64,000 nt of DNA from CAZMGY01 sp964565945 [NCBI: uncultured bacterium]. GTDB taxonomy: Bacteria > GCA-001730085. Each line of letters begins with the position of its first letter. Positions within the stretch are counted from its first letter, which is position 1. The stretch spans positions 62,001-126,000 of the forward strand of contig CAZMGY010000021.1 of the NCBI GenBank assembly GCA_964565945.1, in the 5' to 3' direction. Position numbers and translations under genes: made by a program. This document shows, in pieces, positions 23,642 through 32,634 of the stretch. The notes under the pieces were generated by a model. That model worked only from the letters and a program-made list of their open reading frames with translations. It ran no database searches and was not told the DNA's origin.

Positions 23642-24682
23642 TTAAACAAACTCTGTCATCAAATCTAAGGAGGTTTTCTGCCTCCAAGAATCTATATTAT
23701 AGCCCAACTCTTTTGCCTGATCAAAACCTTGTTGACTCTGGTTAGTTTGTCCCAATACAGCATACGCTGCCGCTCGAGCAGCCAAAGCTGACGCAAATTG
23801 AGGATCGATCTCAATGGCTCGCGATAAATCTTGAATGGCTGTAGATATATTACCTAGTTTTAAATAATTCAAAGCACGATGATAGTAAGCATCCTCACGA
23901 CGAGGAGACTCCTCTAATAAGAGATCCCAATCTAACACTGTTAGGCGAATCGTTTTATACCTTTCTAAAAAATTCCCTCCACCATACCTGGGAAGTAACA
24001 AATTAAACACAGGTTCCTTATCAAACAAATGTTCCTCAATCACAACCTCACCATCAATGAAAAAACGGTTTGATTTGTGAAGTCCCTGCTCTGTATAAAT
24101 TTTGGCCACCCCCTGTTTTTGACCATGAACATAGTTGATTTCAAAAGCCAAAATACCCTTAGCGAAAAACTCTTTCATGACCCCTTGTAATTTCCCTTGA
24201 ACAAACAACATTTCTCGTCGTAAGGTCCCTTGCTCATCATACTCACGCACTTCTCCATCCCATAACCCATTTTTGAAATAATACTCCGCTAATGTCGTAC
24301 CATCCAGGTAGTATTCAATATACTTTCCATGTTTTTGACCTTGTTTATGTTGTACAAAAACCTGTAACTGTCCATTTTCGTAATACTGATAGCTATCACC
24401 ATCTAGAATATCATTTTGATAGCGATAGGAATAATGAACTTGCCCATTCGGATAAAATTCCTGTGCAACACCCTGCTTTTTGCCTTTTTCAAAGTGAACA
24501 ATCTGCATGAGCGATCCATCTTCAAAATAAACACGGCTCTCTCCTTGCTCAAGGCTATTCTCCAAAGTTTGTTCAAAACGCAAAGCCCCGCTAGGATAAT
24601 ACTCTTGAATAGCTTCTGCGCACAAATCACCTGCATAGAAGTTTATGAACCACAAGATAGACAACGCTGCAATGTATTTCAT
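23642..24682 (-). CDS. Exported MORN-repeat and TPR protein
   Basis: A 346-residue protein with a signal peptide (start ATG 24682, MKYIAALSILWFINFYAGDLCAE). About eight MORN_2-type repeats of roughly 23 residues follow, each of the form EYYPNGQ...KQG (examples: EFYPNGQVHYSYRY, EYDEQGTLRREMLF, EFFAKGILAFEINY). The C-terminal quarter has two TPR motifs, DAYYHRALNYLKLGN and FASALAARAAAYAVLGQ. MORN_2 proteins (YwqK-like) form beta-sheet scaffolds. The task is unknown; an envelope scaffold is a guess from the signal peptide and domains. Confidence 0.85.
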   Translation of the reverse strand: MKYIAALSILWFINFYAGDLCAEAIQEYYPSGALRFEQTLENSLEQGESRVYFEDGSLMQIVHFEKGKKQGVAQEFYPNGQVHYSYRYQNDILDGDSYQYYENGQLQVFVQHKQGQKHGKYIEYYLDGTTLAEYYFKNGLWDGEVREYDEQGTLRREMLFVQGKLQGVMKEFFAKGILAFEINYVHGQKQGVAKIYTEQGLHKSNRFFIDGEVVIEEHLFDKEPVFNLLLPRYGGGNFLERYKTIRLTVLDWDLLLEESPRREDAYYHRALNYLKLGNISTAIQDLSRAIEIDPQFASALAARAAAYAVLGQTNQSQQGFDQAKELGYNIDSWRQKTSLDLMTEFV

Positions 24683-24738
24683 ACCTCTCCGTCTGCTATC
24701 TAGAGGCTTCATTTCCTTGCATCATATCTTAAGATATA

Positions 24739-24772
24739 AAAACGAGCAGGGCTGTACCCCTGCTCGTTTTTA
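24739..24772 (-). terminator. Strong, probably bidirectional terminator
   Basis: AAAAACGAGCAGGG and CCCTGCTCGTTTTT form a 14-pair stem with the six-base loop CTGTAC. The A and T tracts at its base make it usable in both directions. It lies 32 bases after the stop of the TIGR04073 gene on the minus strand and separates that gene from the MORN gene. Confidence 0.93.
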
Positions 24773-24803
24773 ACTCGCAACCCTCGACCCAAGAGGCCCC
24801 ACA

Positions 24804-25130
24804 TTATCTAAAAACAATGTTTTCAGGCTCAATAATAGGCTCATATGCATCTGGAATAGGTAAAGGAAACGTCACAACTTCATAAGCACCTACAAGGCCT
24901 CTTGCAACAGTCATTCCAATTCCTCGAGCTAATCCTAAAGTAATTCCCATAATAGGATTAGACTCTTTGGTCTCCTCCATCACCTGATAAGGAACTTCGA
25001 CCCAACCAGTTACGATGTTACCTACCCCACGAACAAGTTTATTTCCAGCATGATCTGCATGCCCAGAACCAGCCCCAACAGACAGACCTACAACCAATAC
25101 AAATGCTACTAGTACGCAAGCCTTATTCAT
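24804..25130 (-). CDS. TIGR04073-type exosortase-system-associated exported protein
   Basis: A 108-residue protein with a signal peptide (MNKACVLVAFVLVVGLSVGA). The mature part follows the TIGR04073 pattern: KLVRGVGNIVTGWVEVP, ETKESNPIMGITLGLARG, VARGLVGAYEVVTFPLP and YEPIIEPE. This family co-occurs with exosortase protein-sorting systems in Verrucomicrobia-like bacteria; the exact function is unknown. AAAGGAG precedes the ATG. It stands alone, flanked by a terminator. No exosortase is visible in this window. Confidence 0.85.
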   Translation of the reverse strand: MNKACVLVAFVLVVGLSVGAGSGHADHAGNKLVRGVGNIVTGWVEVPYQVMEETKESNPIMGITLGLARGIGMTVARGLVGAYEVVTFPLPIPDAYEPIIEPENIVFR

Positions 25131-25232
25131 CTGGTTTCTCCTTTATGTTTATTACTAAACGTAAGCATAGCACAAAATGTTTCAACGAAACAAGTTTCAT
25201 TATATAAAATGCAATAAGAATTATTAATTCCC

Positions 25233-26639
25233 TTATAACCGATAAATTCGATAACCTTTCGCCACCATAATTTCCTCGCAAGTATCCAAAATATGGTTCA
25301 AAAAATCTTTGTGATGCCCATAGTTTTCCACTTCTGTCATCACAAAATACCGCGCCCCTTGCGCACGATAAGCCTCAAACTCTGTAATCAAATGCTTCGT
25401 ATCCAAGCCCTTAAAGAGATTAATGGTCCAACCTTGGCGGTGACAATAATACAAGCGACGGGTCGCAATCACCAAATCATCTTTTTCAGCATAGTTTTGC
25501 AAATCTTCACCAGCCTCTTGCGTATATCGATAATGCTCGGACAAGGAATAGGCCCTCGACAACTGCATCACCACGGAAATAATCAAAATAACATTTACCG
25601 TAGTCTTGATCCACTTGGCCACTTCTTTGGAAAAACCCATTTCCCCCTTACCCAGCTCAGCACCGATATAAATCGAAGCCATCGCCAAAAAAGGAAGCAA
25701 ATAAAACTTCTCTCGAACCCCCGTTTGATCCGTCATCAACAAAAGATAAATACCAAAACTCCCCATCCATATCGGCACAACACCTAAGTCCTCTTTCCGA
25801 TTTTTCCATAACGCCCAGAAAAAAAAGAAAAACCCTAATGGTGTTAATGTTTTCCCCGCCAAAAAGCCAAACATTTTTTCCCAATACCGCCCTGAAATTA
25901 AAAGATCCAAGGAAAAAAAGCGCCACAAGTCTCCTCCTAATAAAGCATGCCCTTGTCCAGTATCCCCCTGGGTTAAGTACTGCCAAATGCCCACAAGGAA
26001 AAAGGGAACAAAACACAAAACCCAAATCTGTTTTTGCCACAAAAATTCGCGCCTATTTTTTCGATAAAGCTGATACACCAAAGGAACCATTAAATAACAA
26101 GAAGACGGCCTGAGCAGCATTGCACAAGCACACAACAATGTCGACCAAAGCCATTCCCAGCGTCCTCCATGAGATGTCCAGCAATGCATGTAATACAAAG
26201 CACCTAGGGAACAACAGACAATCGCTGATTCAGGCAAATAAACCCGGGTGTACAAAATGCTCAAAGGCGATAACCAATAGACCAAACAGGCCCATATTGC
26301 TTCTTTACGTCCCAACATCATTTTAGTCCACAAAAAGAGGAAACGTAAACTTGCTAAACCAAACATAATCGCCAATAAACGTCCCCCCCATTCATGTACA
26401 TTCCCCGTCAAAATATAGGTGAGGCCTAAAAGATAGGGATAAACCGTGCTGTGAGCAAAATCATAGAACAGCACAGATCGATGAAAGTGCCCTAAATACA
26501 AATCCCTGGCTAACCAAGCCATTTGTGTTTGCGCCAGGGGCTCAACTTCCAATAAAGGTAATGTTATATAGGTAAGTCTTAAAATAAGCCCTCCAATAAC
26601 GCCCCATAGTAAACGGCGACTATACGTTTCCAACATCAC
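25233..26639 (-). CDS. GT39/PMT-type integral-membrane glycosyltransferase
   Basis: A 468-residue protein with around eleven membrane segments of the ArnT/PMT_2 (GT-C) superfamily, enzymes that transfer sugars from lipid-phosphate carriers outside the inner membrane. The first loop contains the expected acidic residues: PLLEVEPLAQTQMAWLARDLY. The later loops include LSPLSILYTRVYLPESAIVC. GGAGG lies nine bases before a GTG (26639) and twelve before the ATG (26636); the starts differ by one codon. It is followed upstream by decayed sugar-pathway genes and then glycosyltransferases. The LPS core or a surface glycan is the probable target. Confidence 0.85.
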   Translation of the reverse strand: MMLETYSRRLLWGVIGGLILRLTYITLPLLEVEPLAQTQMAWLARDLYLGHFHRSVLFYDFAHSTVYPYLLGLTYILTGNVHEWGGRLLAIMFGLASLRFLFLWTKMMLGRKEAIWACLVYWLSPLSILYTRVYLPESAIVCCSLGALYYMHCWTSHGGRWEWLWSTLLCACAMLLRPSSCYLMVPLVYQLYRKNRREFLWQKQIWVLCFVPFFLVGIWQYLTQGDTGQGHALLGGDLWRFFSLDLLISGRYWEKMFGFLAGKTLTPLGFFFFFWALWKNRKEDLGVVPIWMGSFGIYLLLMTDQTGVREKFYLLPFLAMASIYIGAELGKGEMGFSKEVAKWIKTTVNVILIISVVMQLSRAYSLSEHYRYTQEAGEDLQNYAEKDDLVIATRRLYYCHRQGWTINLFKGLDTKHLITEFEAYRAQGARYFVMTEVENYGHHKDFLNHILDTCEEIMVAKGYRIYRL

Positions 26640-26709
26640 GAGTCAAAGCCTCCACAAGAGAATTTCTAACACATATCATCCCACTTAAATTGCGATCTTC
26701 AGGATAAAG

Positions 26710-27050
26710 TTACGTCGAATCAGAAGAAAAACAACCACCCTTCAAATAAAGATGCACATCAACAATAGGCTTATGCTTTAAAGCAAAAGAATAAAACAAC
26801 ATCAACAAACCGTAGCTTAGCCAAGTCAATGCAAAAAAGGCTTCCCCAAAAAACCCCCCAAAGTTAACGAAAGCACCCCAAGAGATGGAGCAATCATAGC
26901 CACTTGCTTAATCAAGATAAGTCTCGAAGCAAAATGATTGGGATCAACAATATCATTGATCATATATATAATGGAAGACAATAGGCAAAAAGGATTAAAT
27001 TCTTGATCCACTGCTGAACCCTCATCAGACAAATAATAACCACAATTCAA
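26710..27050 (-). pseudogene. Remnant of a UbiA-family prenyltransferase
   Basis: Two adjoining frames give FCLLSSIIYMINDIVDPNHF, then after a shift in the A/C-rich run at 26839-26864 ALTWLSYGLLMLFYSFALKHKPIVDVHLYLKGG and a stop at 26710. The pairs YMINDIVD and ALKHKPIVDV match decaprenyl-phosphate phosphoribosyltransferase-like UbiA proteins. The segment between them is too short and both ends are missing, so this is a decayed gene. These enzymes attach a sugar phosphate or polar group to a polyprenyl phosphate. Confidence 0.7.
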
Positions 27051-27246
27051 CTCCCGTCTTCGCTTCTTTGGATCCGTATATTATCCCATACTACTGGTTA
27101 TTTTTAAACTTCTGACGCAATGCCCGAAGAGGCTATCGTTTAATTTGCTTTAAAGCATCAATAAATGGCGTTTAGATCACTTTAAAATAGTCATTCTAGG
27201 GTTCACTTCGAAATTGTCACATGCCAGTTAAAGCTTTTAACTGCTC
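27051..27246. other. Non-coding stretch between two gene remnants
   Basis: I see no reading frame with recognisable content here. Its base composition resembles the flanking remnants, so it is probably further decayed coding sequence. Confidence 0.4.
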
Positions 27247-27482
27247 ACAGTGGTAAGCCTTGGGCCATTTGAATGCCATCACGATCCACAGACATCGGTT
27301 TCCCCAAAAAACAACCCACAAGCCTAAGAAGCCCAACAAGCCTCCAAACTTTTCTGGCTATCGCCGTGTTAACACATTATTCTCAGCATCAGCCACAAGA
27401 TCACCCTATTTATTCTGAGAGTTCTCACCCCAGATCAAAAGTGGAATATTCATTTGCACCGCAATCCGCACAGGAATCGTAA
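27247..27482 (-). pseudogene. Remnant of an N-acetyl-sugar amidotransferase (WbpG-like)
   Basis: Reading leftward, one frame gives IPVRIAVQMNIPLLIWGENSQNK, stop, GDLVADAENNVLTRR, stop, PEKFGGLLGFLG. Intact relatives have IPLVIWGEN, a tract of ADAENN-like residues and LDRRWLEEFGGLLG in this order. The two in-frame stops and loss of both ends show a pseudogene. The family makes amidino-sugars for O-antigen or flagellin glycans. Confidence 0.72.
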
Positions 27483-27559
27483 AAATGATCAAATGTTCTG
27501 GCTAAGCGATTAACTCGTGAGCACACATGTTGAAGACTCTTATATCGTGACCCAAAATC

Positions 27560-28318
27560 TCAGTAAATACAGCCTGTTCGATGTAAAACTCTCTTGCGCC
27601 GTACTTTGATCCGCCACTTGTGCCACTTGCGCCAAGGATAGCGCCTCCACCACTTGCGCCAAAACACGCGCCGATTGGCCTTTTCGAAGTTATAGTTTAA
27701 TTGTTCTTTAACAGCGTCCACCGTTTTGCTCCCATAATGATGAATACAAACATCCGTTGTCACTGCCGTTTTTAAACCACAAGACTGCATCCTTAAAAAA
27801 AAGTCTTCATCCTCATATTTGCCCCAGCGAAAATTTTCATCAAAAAGACCCACCTCATCAAAAAGCGTCTTTCTTGCAAACAAAGCAACCCCACGAAATT
27901 CATCTTCGAACACAGTGCCCTCAAATACTTTACGATAACGCTTATTTTCTTGCTCCAAGTCGTAATCCATGGAACCTTCTTTTATCGCTGGAGAAACCAA
28001 CGCATAGGCATGCGATTGATAAAAGTGCTTAAGGCGCAGCAACCAATCACAAGGCACGTCAATATCATTGTTCACAATGCACACAAACTCACCACGTGCC
28101 GCACGCACACCTTGATTCCATGCTGCCGCACAACCTTGGTTCTTTTCGTTACGAATAAGTATTGCCTCAACACCTTCTAAATAATGTTGCGTTTCCTCCT
28201 GAGAGCCATTATCAATTAAAATCAACTCCAAGGACTCAAGAGGCGTCTTGAGGATCGAAACGATGCTTTGCTCTGTCCATTCCAAGTTATCTTTAACCGC
28301 CATAACCACCGATATCAT
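27560..28318 (-). CDS. GT2 family glycosyltransferase
   Basis: A 252-residue cytoplasmic glycosyltransferase with the GT-A fold. ATG 28318 overlaps the stop of the upstream gene (ATGA), which fixes the start; the longer frame is not needed. Motifs: SVVMAVKDNLEWTEQSI, LILIDNGSQEETQHYL, the metal-binding DxD region VCIVNNDIDVP, and the ED acceptor-site region WGKYEDEDFFLRMQ. The C-terminus is strongly basic and Trp-rich (FWRKWWRRYPWRKWHKWR), suggesting membrane attachment. Sugar and acceptor are unknown; the neighbours place it in LPS or surface-glycan synthesis. Confidence 0.87.
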   Translation of the reverse strand: MISVVMAVKDNLEWTEQSIVSILKTPLESLELILIDNGSQEETQHYLEGVEAILIRNEKNQGCAAAWNQGVRAARGEFVCIVNNDIDVPCDWLLRLKHFYQSHAYALVSPAIKEGSMDYDLEQENKRYRKVFEGTVFEDEFRGVALFARKTLFDEVGLFDENFRWGKYEDEDFFLRMQSCGLKTAVTTDVCIHHYGSKTVDAVKEQLNYNFEKANRRVFWRKWWRRYPWRKWHKWRIKVRRKRVLHRTGCIY

Positions 28319-30831
28319 AACGCCAACTCCACATCCTGATCCACATAACCTGCATCGAGCAAGAGTGCTTGTTTTTGGGCATATAAATAATTTCGGTGCG
28401 TCAAAATATGCTGCGCATAGATGGGACATTTTTTTTGATAGGCTTTGAAAAAGGCTATCTCATGAAGAAGCAATAAACCTTCGGGAAAAGCACCCCACAT
28501 TTGTGAAATATTCTTTAACAACTGTCGTTGCGTCAAAGCACCGTTCAAGCGAACATGCCCATGATCTATTAAGTAAAACGTCCATTTGTGCTCGAAACTT
28601 TTAAGCACCAAGATATTGTCAGGCGTAAGATCATTGTGAAAAACATCCTTAGCATGCAAATCCCCAATAAAATCCCCAAGGTGACTCATAAACTGCAGTC
28701 TTTCTTTTTCGGTTTTGAGTGAACTGTAAAAAAATTTATCCGCATTTTGACTATCTGCCAAATAACGCATCACCAAGATACGCTTACGATAAAGATAAGC
28801 AATAGGCTTAGGAACTCGAACGCCAGCAAAAAAAAGGTTCACCGAATGTTGCCACTCGCGATGCATTTGCCCAATTTTCTTTAAAGACATACCCTTAATT
28901 TGTTTGCAACACAGGTGTCCCGTCAGGCTTAACTCGTGAAACACACGATAGGAGTGACTTTGTTTCAAAATATGCTCAGCACCAACATAGTCGGCTGAAC
29001 GAACAAGATTGGGAAGTTGAGCAAAAACACGTTTATAGCGAGGCATCCACTCGCCAATCATATTTCTTTGAACTTGAGCAATCTTGAGTGGGTACACGCG
29101 CAAAAAAGGTTTTTGATTGGCACATATTTTTTGAGAGATTCTATCAATATTTTCAAAGTACTTGCGCCAATGATGTGGAAAAAAGTTACGTTCCTTTTGG
29201 TATTGATTTAAAAAATAAAATTTTTCCGCCAAGGACAAAGCATCGCCAATAGAGCTATAAAGATAAACAAAGTTCATGACGACATTGTTAAGCGATATGT
29301 GTTCTACAAAATGAACCCGATGCAAATCGATAACATAAAACCATCTTTGCCCTTTGTCGTCATCCACTAATATGTTCGCGACATCTAAGTCCCGATGATA
29401 AAAACCGTGATTATGCATATGCGCCATAAAATCTGCAAACTGCTTAATGATAGCACGCCGTTCTAAAACAGTTTTTTTCTTAAAGGTCTCACGATACTCC
29501 AAACCATCTTTCATAGGCATCATATCTTCAACAATAAAAATACTTTCTTGAACGACTCCAAACCTTCTTCGTTCTGCATACAAAATAGGGGTAGGTGTCA
29601 ATATCCTTCTATGCTTTAATTGCCAAGAGGTCTTCCACTCGGTAAATCCTTTGGCTTTTTGTTTAAAAGTTTTAAGTTTATCTTTAAACCGTTTGAACAA
29701 ATACACCTTAACAACTAATGGGTACGTCACTCCTTTGTATTCGTAAGAGCGCCTAAGCACCTGGTGATAATCCGATTGACGTATAGATTCGCCCACACAA
29801 ATCGTTTGATCCATCACATCTCGTTCAATCATATGCAGCAGGTTGGGGGGGTAACCTTCGTTACCTATAAAGTTCCATCCATGTTTATTTTCGCACACAT
29901 GAGGCAATATATCATTCAAATGAGACAAGCCTTCGTGAAGAGGACAGCCACGCAAATGCCAGTAGATCAACCGCCAATAGGTTTGAGACTTAGACGAAAC
30001 CACGCCATGAAACACAGCATTCACAGCATAACGAAAGAAAAGCCATTGTTTAATAAAACGTAAAGTCCCCGCTTTAAAACCGCGCCGCCTCAAAAAAAGG
30101 TAAAGACTTTTGTGGTACTCTATCCGCGAAGCTAAGGGATACTTTTTCGCACTCTGTCCAGAATGATGAACAACCGTGACCTGAGGCAAAAACATAACCC
30201 GATAACCTTGCCGATTCAAACGCCAACACAAGTCGGTTTCTTCCATATAAAAAAAGTAACCTTCGTCATAACCTTGCATAGTATGAAAGATCTCTTTACG
30301 AATACAAAAACAAGCCCCGACAAGACTCTCAACTTTTATAGGTTGAGAGTAAGTTTTTCGTTTATGAGGAAATTTTTTGGGGTGCAAAAATCTTAAAATA
30401 TTTTTGTTGAGCAATAAAGATGCTATCGACGGATAATTGTCCACACTATTTCTCTTACGACCTTGAGCATCAACAAAGGCGGGCCCACAAGCGCCCACAT
30501 CGGGGTTGTCTTTTAAAAACCGAATCATCAATTCAATACTTTTCGGCAAAACCCTGGTATCGACATTCAGAAAAATGAGATATTCCCCTTTGGCCTTACG
30601 AGCGGCCTTATTGCAAGCTTTAGCAAACCCATAGTTGGTTGTATTTTGAATCCAGAGGATCTTCTCACTCTCTTTAAGTGCAACATAGGGATCATCGTTA
30701 GAAGCATTGTCGATCACAATTACTTCATAAGACAACTCAGTCTGTGCTGATCGAATCGCTTGCAAGCATTCTTTCAGCAGCAGTGCAGAATTAAAGTTAA
30801 CAATAATAATAGAAATATCACATTTCTTCAT
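28315..30831 (-). CDS. Three-domain fusion: GT2 glycosyltransferase with two LPS-kinase domains
   Basis: An 838-residue protein. Residues 1-290 are a GT2 domain (ISIIIVNFNSALLLKECL, VIVIDNASNDD, LIFLNVDTRV, ETDLCWRLNRQGY). Residues about 330-590 form a WaaP/InaA-like kinase: PLVVKVY as the Lys strand, YHRDLDVANILV near 478-490, VIDLHRV. Residues about 620-838 form a second one: FHNDLTPDNILV near 731-743, LIDHGHV. WaaP-type kinases phosphorylate heptose or Kdo of the LPS core. AAAGGAG lies ahead of the ATG; both ends overlap neighbouring genes. Joining a transferase with two kinases is uncommon and suggests one enzyme adding a sugar and phosphates. Confidence 0.83.
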   Translation of the reverse strand: MKKCDISIIIVNFNSALLLKECLQAIRSAQTELSYEVIVIDNASNDDPYVALKESEKILWIQNTTNYGFAKACNKAARKAKGEYLIFLNVDTRVLPKSIELMIRFLKDNPDVGACGPAFVDAQGRKRNSVDNYPSIASLLLNKNILRFLHPKKFPHKRKTYSQPIKVESLVGACFCIRKEIFHTMQGYDEGYFFYMEETDLCWRLNRQGYRVMFLPQVTVVHHSGQSAKKYPLASRIEYHKSLYLFLRRRGFKAGTLRFIKQWLFFRYAVNAVFHGVVSSKSQTYWRLIYWHLRGCPLHEGLSHLNDILPHVCENKHGWNFIGNEGYPPNLLHMIERDVMDQTICVGESIRQSDYHQVLRRSYEYKGVTYPLVVKVYLFKRFKDKLKTFKQKAKGFTEWKTSWQLKHRRILTPTPILYAERRRFGVVQESIFIVEDMMPMKDGLEYRETFKKKTVLERRAIIKQFADFMAHMHNHGFYHRDLDVANILVDDDKGQRWFYVIDLHRVHFVEHISLNNVVMNFVYLYSSIGDALSLAEKFYFLNQYQKERNFFPHHWRKYFENIDRISQKICANQKPFLRVYPLKIAQVQRNMIGEWMPRYKRVFAQLPNLVRSADYVGAEHILKQSHSYRVFHELSLTGHLCCKQIKGMSLKKIGQMHREWQHSVNLFFAGVRVPKPIAYLYRKRILVMRYLADSQNADKFFYSSLKTEKERLQFMSHLGDFIGDLHAKDVFHNDLTPDNILVLKSFEHKWTFYLIDHGHVRLNGALTQRQLLKNISQMWGAFPEGLLLLHEIAFFKAYQKKCPIYAQHILTHRNYLYAQKQALLLDAGYVDQDVELAL

Positions 30832-31594
30832 AAGAAGACCTCTCCTTTACCTGTGCCTCCCACAACTTTGCATATTTATAAAAGTCATGCGCCGCACTTA
30901 GACCAGAAAAAATCAATCCACTGACTCCATCCAAAAAGCCCCTTTTTAGCAGATAAAGCTTAAAAAAACGTACATGCCAAATAAATAGCAAGCGAATAAA
31001 GTTCATTCGTTTACCACGCCCTAGCTCTTTCTGCACATAAAGGTCACCATAGGTTTTAAACTTACTTAAATAATGACTTAAATTTTGATAAGGGTAATGT
31101 TCGATTACAACTTCAGACATAGGAAGCACCAGACCTTTAATATCCAAAGACTCATGCACAGGTGTTTGTTCAAAGCGGTGCTCAGATTGATTGCGAAATA
31201 GCCTAACAATAAGTTCACGCCCCAAACAATGATCCAACCATCGTCCTAAAAAAAAGGTGCGACGACGAAGCAGTACCCCCGCAGCGGACTTCTTATGTTC
31301 AAGAACCTGCTTCAGATCAAACCCCTCCTTAACTTTAAGAATCTCGTCCGAGTCCATCCACAAAACCCAATCTGAGGATACCTGGTTGAGAGCGATATTT
31401 TTTTGCTCGGCATAGCCCAACCATTCTTGCTCAATCACCTTGGCGCCCAAAGATTTGGCATATGTCACCGTCTCATCGCTGCTTCCCGAATCAACCACAA
31501 TAAGCTCATCCGCCCAGGGCTTAACACTATCCAAGCACTTCTTTAAGGCTTCGGCACAATTCAACGTTATAACAATGACACTTAAATGAATCAA
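30818..31594 (-). CDS. GT2 glycosyltransferase, WaaE/LgtF-like
   Basis: A 258-residue glycosyltransferase. No ATG is well placed; TTG at 31594 overlaps the waaF stop (TTGA) and starts the family region LIHLSVIVITLNCAEALKKC, so I take it as start. Motifs: DELIVVDSGSSDETV, the DxD region WVLWMDSDEIL, then RTFFLGRWLDHCLGRELIVRLFR and HESLDIKG, typical of beta-1,4-glucosyltransferases that extend the LPS core (WaaE/LgtF). It sits between waaF and the GT2-kinase fusion in a run of overlapping genes. Confidence 0.85.
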   Translation of the reverse strand: MIHLSVIVITLNCAEALKKCLDSVKPWADELIVVDSGSSDETVTYAKSLGAKVIEQEWLGYAEQKNIALNQVSSDWVLWMDSDEILKVKEGFDLKQVLEHKKSAAGVLLRRRTFFLGRWLDHCLGRELIVRLFRNQSEHRFEQTPVHESLDIKGLVLPMSEVVIEHYPYQNLSHYLSKFKTYGDLYVQKELGRGKRMNFIRLLFIWHVRFFKLYLLKRGFLDGVSGLIFSGLSAAHDFYKYAKLWEAQVKERSSYEEM

Positions 31595-32631
31595 CTTAAA
31601 ACCACTTTCTTCATTAGAGGAGCTACCGTCTTTAACACTTGCTCGACACGAATATCTTTCATACACGCCATTGTTCCCAAAGGACATGTTCGCTTAAAAC
31701 AAGGCGAACAATCGAGCTTAGAATACACCACATTAACCGTGCTGCCTAGGGGCTGTGTGAATTCTGGCAACGTCGACCCAAAAATCACAACGGTTTCTAC
31801 ATCAAGGGCAGCTGAAACATGCGCCAGTCCAGAATCATTGCCAATAAAAATCCGACATAAAGCCAACAATATTTGCACTTCTTTTAAATCTGTTTGCCCA
31901 CAAAGGTTAATAAAAACGTGTTCCGATCCTCTCATCACAAACCTAGCCTTGTCGGCATCTTTCGCCATTCCTAGCAACAAAATTTTAGCATTATACTTTT
32001 TGTGAAGCTCCAAACCCAAATAGCGATATCGCTCAGGGGACCAATCCTTAGCGGGCCCATAGGCTGAACTAATACCCAAAGCCATCAGGGGTTGATCTAC
32101 CCATTGATAAATTTTTTTCAATTGAGCTTTCTTTTTTTGCTTTTCCAAACTAGGCACAGTCAACGAAAGGGATATTTTTGGAGGCTCTTTCTTGGTCCAT
32201 AAAGGAAAAGCAAGAGCCATAAAGTGACGGCTTTGGTGTTTTTGACGCTGATCTTTGGGAAAGGGCAAAGCTTTGTTCAATAAAAACCCTCGCCCTTCTT
32301 TTTGGTAACCGATACGGTAGCTTATGCTGGCACAAGCAATTAATAAGGCCGAAAAAAAAGAGTTGGGGCACAGGATAGCAAGATCAATTTTATCTTTCCT
32401 AAGCATGCGAGCCGTTAACAACAATGCTTTCAAGCGATATTTTTTATCCCATACAACAACACGATCCGCTTGGTCTTGAAACAAATAGATATCCTTCAAA
32501 TGCTTAGGCGTTAAAACAATAAGCTCCGCTTGAGGGTACATATCTCTCAGCAATCCTAAAAGAGGCCTGGCCATCACAGCATCACCCAGCCAATTAGGCA
32601 TCATTAATAAAATACGTTCTACTTTTTCCAT
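31591..32631 (-). CDS. waaF: ADP-heptose:LPS heptosyltransferase II
   Basis: A 346-residue GT9 enzyme adding heptose to the LPS inner core. Motifs: MMPNWLGDAVMARPLLGLL at the N-terminus, LGISSAYGPAKDWSPERY in the middle, IGNDSGLAHVSAAL, then FGSTLPEFTQPLG and the cysteine-bearing tail LDCSPCFKRTCPLGTMACM, which is a good WaaF signature. Start is ATG 32631 or the preceding GTG; the ribosome-binding site is poor. The upstream decayed gene ends three bases before it, which suggests former coupling. Confidence 0.93.
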   Translation of the reverse strand: MEKVERILLMMPNWLGDAVMARPLLGLLRDMYPQAELIVLTPKHLKDIYLFQDQADRVVVWDKKYRLKALLLTARMLRKDKIDLAILCPNSFFSALLIACASISYRIGYQKEGRGFLLNKALPFPKDQRQKHQSRHFMALAFPLWTKKEPPKISLSLTVPSLEKQKKKAQLKKIYQWVDQPLMALGISSAYGPAKDWSPERYRYLGLELHKKYNAKILLLGMAKDADKARFVMRGSEHVFINLCGQTDLKEVQILLALCRIFIGNDSGLAHVSAALDVETVVIFGSTLPEFTQPLGSTVNVVYSKLDCSPCFKRTCPLGTMACMKDIRVEQVLKTVAPLMKKVVLS

Positions 32632-32634
32632 CAC

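Noticed and set aside
27273-27482. Short plus-strand gene of 69 codons
   Set aside because: The opposite strand carries a recognisable amidotransferase remnant (IPLLIWGEN, EKFGGLLG), so the plus-strand frame is incidental.
31586-32005. Plus-strand reading frame of 139 codons opposite waaF
   Set aside because: It lies wholly inside waaF and the neighbouring glycosyltransferase on the other strand, has no ribosome-binding site and low-complexity composition.
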